A stretch of DNA of 64,000 nt, taken from contig JBGAIY010000001.1 in NCBI GenBank assembly GCA_044225205.1, forward strand, positions 1 to 64,000, written 5' to 3'. The position numbers were made by a program, and so were the translations under genes. Source of the DNA: JAEUJT01 sp044225205 (lineage in GTDB: Bacteria; Myxococcota; Myxococcia; Myxococcales; Myxococcaceae). Shown here one piece after another: positions 60,830 through 64,000 of this stretch (position 1 is its first letter; every line of letters starts with the position of its first letter). The notes under the pieces are model-generated. The model worked only from the letters and a program-made list of their open reading frames with translations. It ran no database searches and was not told the DNA's origin.

Positions 60830-62221
60830 ATGCCAAGGCCCGTACCACGAGTCGTCGTGCGACCTCCATGGAGCGATGGGAGGGTCGCAGCGCCCGGGGT
60901 TTGGCGCGACGACGTGCACCGCGTCGACCTCAATGACGCCTTTCAGCGTCACTTGCTCGGCGCCCCGTTTCGCCAACAGCTTCGGGCCGAAATTCGCCGA
61001 CAGACGGCGCAGCTCGAGGCGCAGCCGTCGCTCGTGGGGCTCGAAGTCTGGGCGCGCTACCGTTGCGCTCGCCTGGCCGGGCTGCTCGAGGCGAACGCGC
61101 CGAAAGGCATGGTTCGACCCGAAGACCGGGCTGACTATTTTCATGCCCTGGCCACGGGTGAGCACTGGTACTTCGACGCGAGGGTCGCCACGCCACGAAC
61201 GTTCGGCCCGTTGGGGTGGTTCGGCGCGTGTTTCGAACGTTGGCTCCCCGAATCTCCACTCGCGTCACTGCCAAGCCCGCGCCCGGTGACGATTCAGGTC
61301 GACCGCGACGGCGAGGTGCCATTCGCCCAACTGCTCGTCGACGCCTGGCTACGGCACAAAGGGCCAACCGAATGCGTCGTGGCCTTTGGCCCGTTGGTCG
61401 ACCCGCGCCTGGTGTCTGCGTTTCGGGGAGGCCCCGCGGCGGTCGTCACCGACTTGAACCGCCGGTCGTTTTCGGTGTCGCCAACGGCCGCCGAGGCCAA
61501 AGCGCTCCGGTCGTATTTTCGTCGACACCCGACCCAATGTCTGGGGGTGAGCTGGCAGCCTCAAGCGCCGGGTGACTCGCTCGAGCGGGGGCTGGCTCGC
61601 TTGGGGGGCGTGCCGGTGTCGCTCGAGTGCACCCTGCGGCTCGACGGCGAAGACCGCTGGGGTTCGTTGGTGATGACGACGCTCGATCAACTCATCGAAA
61701 ACCAGGCGCGCTTGGCCACCCTGTCGCTCGAGGTGCGAAACGCGTTGGGCGAACACGACGTACCCACGAGCGACCTGCTGAGTGCTCAATGGTGGGCCGA
61801 GCTCGAGACCTTTCACTTGGTGCCCAACCGACAACCCCGTCGCTCATGGAGCAACGAGACCCGGCTCGTCGCCTCCCAGCCGCTCGTCGTCTCGAGCCGC
61901 TTCGACCTCGAGACGATTTCACGTGAAGTCGGTGGGTCGCCAGCGGTGCGCGCGTTTTGTTTTGGGCGAGGGCAACCGTCGGTTGAAACCGCACGCTTCG
62001 AGCGTCGCCCACGGGCGCGCCGGTTCATGCAGTGTGTCAACGCCCCGACGCTGGTCGCACTCTCGCCAGAGCGGGGCAGCTACCTTCACGCGTTCGACGT
62101 GTTTCGACGGCCCCGCTCAGCCCGAGCGTTCGTTTCGGCCTACCCCGAGCCCGAGCAACCTCGCGCGCTCGCCCTGCTGCAACACATGGTGAACGCCGAC
62201 ATGCTGAGGGTGTTGTCATGA
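60830..62221 (+). CDS. Unknown 463-residue protein coupled to a borosin-like methylase
   Basis: Start ATG at 60830; the frame is open to 60767 without a good signal. It has no radical SAM or YcaO motif. Features seen are VEVWARYRCARLAGLLEA-like helices early (LVGLEVWARYRCARLAGLLE), central strands VTIQVDRDGEVPFAQLLVDA and VPVSLECTLRLDGEDRWGSL, and a C-terminal helix set LALLQHMVNADMLRVLS typical of a winged helix. Its stop overlaps the next start as ATGA, so it is almost certainly made together with the methylase. A role in peptide maturation or substrate binding is inferred from context only. Confidence 0.7.
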   Translation: MPRPVPRVVVRPPWSDGRVAAPGVWRDDVHRVDLNDAFQRHLLGAPFRQQLRAEIRRQTAQLEAQPSLVGLEVWARYRCARLAGLLEANAPKGMVRPEDRADYFHALATGEHWYFDARVATPRTFGPLGWFGACFERWLPESPLASLPSPRPVTIQVDRDGEVPFAQLLVDAWLRHKGPTECVVAFGPLVDPRLVSAFRGGPAAVVTDLNRRSFSVSPTAAEAKALRSYFRRHPTQCLGVSWQPQAPGDSLERGLARLGGVPVSLECTLRLDGEDRWGSLVMTTLDQLIENQARLATLSLEVRNALGEHDVPTSDLLSAQWWAELETFHLVPNRQPRRSWSNETRLVASQPLVVSSRFDLETISREVGGSPAVRAFCFGRGQPSVETARFERRPRARRFMQCVNAPTLVALSPERGSYLHAFDVFRRPRSARAFVSAYPEPEQPRALALLQHMVNADMLRVLS

Positions 62222-62919
62222 CGACGAACCGACTTCGGGGGTTCGTGGAGTTGGTCGGCGTGGGCCCCGGCGAGGCGTCGCATTTGACGCTCGGAGCCGT
62301 CGAAGCCATTGAGCGCGCCGACGAGATTTGGTGTCAAGACCTCGGCGAATGGAACCGTGAGCGCCCGTTTCTTCAGAAGTTCTTGGCTGGCCGCAAAGTG
62401 GTGAACGTGGCGAGCCTGTATTCGGTGCCCGGTTTGAACCGCGGTCACTTTTACCGGTTGATCGCCGAACGGCTGGTTCACCTCGCGAACCGCGGCCGGC
62501 GAATCACCTACCTGTGGAGTGGCAACCCTCTCATTTGGGTCGATACGCCCGAGCACCTTCAACAGCACGCGGCCGCCGGGCGGGTCGACCTGCGCATCGT
62601 ACCCGGCATGTCATTTCTCGACGTGATTTGGCTCAACGCCCCCATTCACGGTCGCGAGTTCCAGCTCCGCACCGGTCGCATCACCCAGCCTGACGTGTCA
62701 CCCCGCATTGACGTCGTGCTCGGCCAAGTGTTGGAGCCCGAAGCGCTGCACGCTGCTCTGGGGCGTTTGTACCCGCCCCGTCATCAGCTGTTTTTGACCG
62801 GGGTCGACCCTGTTTTTTCAACCCGACTGTCTCGACAGACCTCGGTACAAGAGCTCCCCAACGTGCTGCCAGCTTTCGAGAATCTTTTTTACGTGCTCAT
62901 CATCCCAAGAATTTCATAG
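62218..62919 (+). CDS. Stand-alone tetrapyrrole-methylase-fold enzyme, borosin N-methyltransferase-like
   Basis: 233 residues. It starts with the class III SAM-methyltransferase motif FVELVGVGPGEASHLTLGA, followed by AIERADEIWCQDLGEWNRER. It continues VASLYSVPGLNRGHFYRLIA, ITYLWSGNPLIWVDTPEHLQ and VPGMSFLDVIWLNAPIHG. The order matches the methyltransferase half of borosin enzymes such as OphMA and the split SonM. In those, an R-x3-Y segment (here R-x2-FYR), a GHP/GNP loop and PG-x-S are conserved. Siroheme and cobalamin methylases share the fold, but no tetrapyrrole genes are near. The clasp and core parts of fused borosins are missing, so the peptide must be supplied in trans. Confidence 0.75.
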   Translation: MTTNRLRGFVELVGVGPGEASHLTLGAVEAIERADEIWCQDLGEWNRERPFLQKFLAGRKVVNVASLYSVPGLNRGHFYRLIAERLVHLANRGRRITYLWSGNPLIWVDTPEHLQQHAAAGRVDLRIVPGMSFLDVIWLNAPIHGREFQLRTGRITQPDVSPRIDVVLGQVLEPEALHAALGRLYPPRHQLFLTGVDPVFSTRLSRQTSVQELPNVLPAFENLFYVLIIPRIS

Positions 62920-62952
62920 CAATAACAGTCGTTTATGAATTTCAGTGGCATT

Positions 62953-62969
62953 GACAATTCCAAATTGTC
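62953..62969. promoter_or_regulatory. Palindrome overlapping a TTGACA -35 box upstream of the precursor
   Basis: GACAATTCCAAATTGTC is a perfect 7-3-7 palindrome. It overlaps TTGACA at 62951-62956, a good -35 sequence; a weak -10 (about TTAGGG) follows at 17 bp. It therefore looks like an operator on the promoter of the precursor gene. Confidence 0.45.
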
Positions 62970-63032
62970 GACCTTAGGGTCCGTATGGGCCGCTGTGGCC
63001 TATGTACACACCTCTCCTCTGAAAGACCTACC

Positions 63033-63146
63033 ATGAGCAAAAAGCTTGAAGTGAAGAAGCAGACGATTCGCAGCTTGTCGAACGCCGAACTCTCGTTGCT
63101 GACCGGCGTGGTCGGCGGCACCAAGTGGTGGACGAAGCTTCAATAA
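63033..63146 (+). CDS. RiPP precursor with class I lanthipeptide-type leader and a short Cys-free core
   Basis: 37 residues from ATG at 63033. The leader KKLEVKKQTIRSLSNAELSL followed by LTGVVGG matches precursors of LanB systems outside Firmicutes (Lys-rich start, T-I-R/K-x-L-x-x-x-E-L and a Gly-Gly end). The core after GG would be TKWWTKLQ: eight residues, two Thr, two Trp, two Lys and no Cys. A lanthionine ring is therefore impossible within the core. A terminator and a LanB-type gene follow. Too short for routine gene calling. Confidence 0.8.
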   Translation: MSKKLEVKKQTIRSLSNAELSLLTGVVGGTKWWTKLQ

Positions 63147-63176
63147 CCGTGGTGCAAACTTGCCTCGCGGCAAGAG

Positions 63177-63206
63177 CCCCGCCAAGGTCACTTGGCGGGG
63201 TTTTTT
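63177..63206 (+). terminator. Strong intrinsic terminator between precursor and LanB-type gene
   Basis: Stem CCCCGCCAAG / CTTGGCGGGG (10 bp, perfect) with loop GTCA, followed by six T. It lies 31 bp after the precursor stop and before the GTG at 63243, so the enzyme gene would be expressed by read-through at a lower level than the peptide. Confidence 0.92.
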
Positions 63207-63242
63207 GATGGCCAACGCCCCGCCACCAACGGTGATTTTCAC

Positions 63243-64000
63243 GTGTTTGAATGCGCTCCCTTTTTCGGCCTGAGAACGCCTCTCCTGCCCTTCGACGAGT
63301 ACGAAAAATGGGGAGGGGCCCCCAACGCCTTGCTTGAGTGGTTCAAGGCGCCGCGCTTTCGTTCTGCGCTGATCAGCGGTTCACCCGAGCTGAGCGCCCA
63401 CTTGGCGAGTTTCGAGACAGCGAGCCCTGGCCACCAAGAGTCACTCTTGCGGTCGCTTGCTCGCTATTTCATTCGAGCGACTTCGCGGTGCACGCCGTTT
63501 GGGCTGTTGGCGTCACACTCGTTCGGGCGCATCGCCAACGACGGGCCGTCGAAGCTCGACCTTGGGTCGAGCCAGGCCCGGGGGCGCGCGCGCATCGACG
63601 CTGAGTTGCTGCGCCGGCTGGCCTATCGCCACGCCATTCGCTCGGCCACCTTGAAGTGGGTTTCGAACACCACGCTCTTCGCCCCGAGGCGGGCAGCCAG
63701 GCAACCGTCGAGCGGTCTGCGGCCATTGCCCGGGTGCTCGAAGCGGCGAGCGCCGGAGCGACGACCGCTCAGCTGGTGCAAGTGGTCAGGGCCTTGCACT
63801 CCGACGTCGACGAAGAAGAAGCGGGGGGCTTCATCGCCCAACTGCAGCAGGAGCAGGTGCTCGTGCCGCTGTGGCTCCCGTTGACTGGGCCTGACACCCA
63901 GGCCGACTTGGCGCTCCATTTGCCCGAGGGGCCGGTTCGCGAATGTTTCGTCACGAGCCTTTCGACCCTGCGCTCGTTCGAGCGGGGCGAGGTTTCACTC
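63243..64000 (+). CDS. LanB-type dehydratase/aminoacyl-transferase N-terminal domain, frame-disrupted and cut by window edge
   Basis: Start GTG at 63243, so the protein begins FECAPFFGLRTPLLPFDEYE, the usual N-terminus of lantibiotic dehydratases (F-F-V-L-R-T-P-L-L-P-F-D). The motif RYFIRATSRCTPFGLLASHS near residue 75-95 is the tRNA-Glu and glutamylation-site signature of the family. After NTTLFA near 63685 the frame changes and continues VERSAAIARVLEAASAGATT, VDEEEAGGFIAQLQQEQVLV, PLTGPDTQADLALHLPEG. This is again LanB-like, but about 20 residues look missing at the join. A mutation, an assembly error or an internal deletion could explain it. Whether an elimination domain exists lies beyond the window. 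Confidence 0.8.

Noticed and set aside
1..64000. CRISPR arrays, rRNA and tRNA genes
   Set aside because: Looked for regular short repeats and RNA gene landmarks in the intergenic stretches; none found.

Overview
The window is high-GC DNA whose gene content points to a myxobacterium (Myxococcota). Signs are a ParA/ParB/bactofilin block beside rsmG and mnmG with parS sites, a Pkn-type Ser/Thr kinase, a hybrid histidine kinase, many Cys-rich surface lipoproteins, and a complete bacterial sterol entry pathway. GTG and TTG starts and ATGA/GTGA overlaps are common. The sequence is a draft: there are two N gaps (2925-2953 and 43951-43956) and at least four genes with one abrupt change of reading frame (near 5.40, 31.09, 50.10 and 63.69 kb).

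Layout. 0-5.7 kb: a membrane protein running off the left edge, a small unknown protein, an orphan RiPP-precursor-like peptide, an MFS exporter, a zinc-finger anti-sigma-like protein and a sigma factor separated by a lipoprotein gene, and two small unknowns. 5.8-12.4 kb: ammonium transporter and PII protein, an alpha/beta hydrolase, a Sel1-repeat protein, rlmN, an XdhC-family protein and a GspF/PilC-like protein. 12.6-19.7 kb: a compact minus-strand arginine operon argC-argJB(fused)-argR-argH-argF with a possible ARG box upstream. 20.2-27.7 kb: menB and the chromosome-segregation block (bactofilin, parB, parA, three perfect parS sites, rsmG, mnmG), with a decayed stretch inside it. 27.7-32.5 kb: three small membrane proteins (two with bacterial PH domains), an HSDL2-like SDR and an M19-dipeptidase-like protein.

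32.5-39.0 kb holds a sterol cluster: squalene epoxidase, squalene synthase, an SDR and an oxidosqualene cyclase whose active-site triad reads as cycloartenol synthase. 39-46.5 kb is an envelope region with Cys-rich lipoproteins, a lipoprotein-signal methyltransferase, a roughly 1000-residue ASH/VWA lipoprotein and a beta-barrel-like protein. 46.6-55 kb is accessory DNA with hypothetical genes, transposase scars, a VOC protein, a frame-disrupted repeat protein and a CHAP/peptidoglycan-binding protein. 55.2-58.7 kb has the Ser/Thr kinase and the hybrid histidine kinase, divergently arranged.

58.7-64 kb is the most interesting part, an apparently unusual RiPP locus. It holds an unknown 463-residue protein translationally coupled to a stand-alone tetrapyrrole-methylase-fold enzyme that resembles borosin N-methyltransferases. 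A palindrome-flanked promoter region follows, then a 37-residue precursor with a class I lanthipeptide-type leader and a tiny Cys-free core (TKWWTKLQ). A strong intrinsic terminator precedes a LanB-type dehydratase or aminoacyl-transferase gene that runs off the right edge and is frame-disrupted. The peptide at 1.3 kb has the same leader pattern but a Cys/Ser-rich core, so the two may share maturation enzymes. No tRNA, rRNA or CRISPR array was seen.
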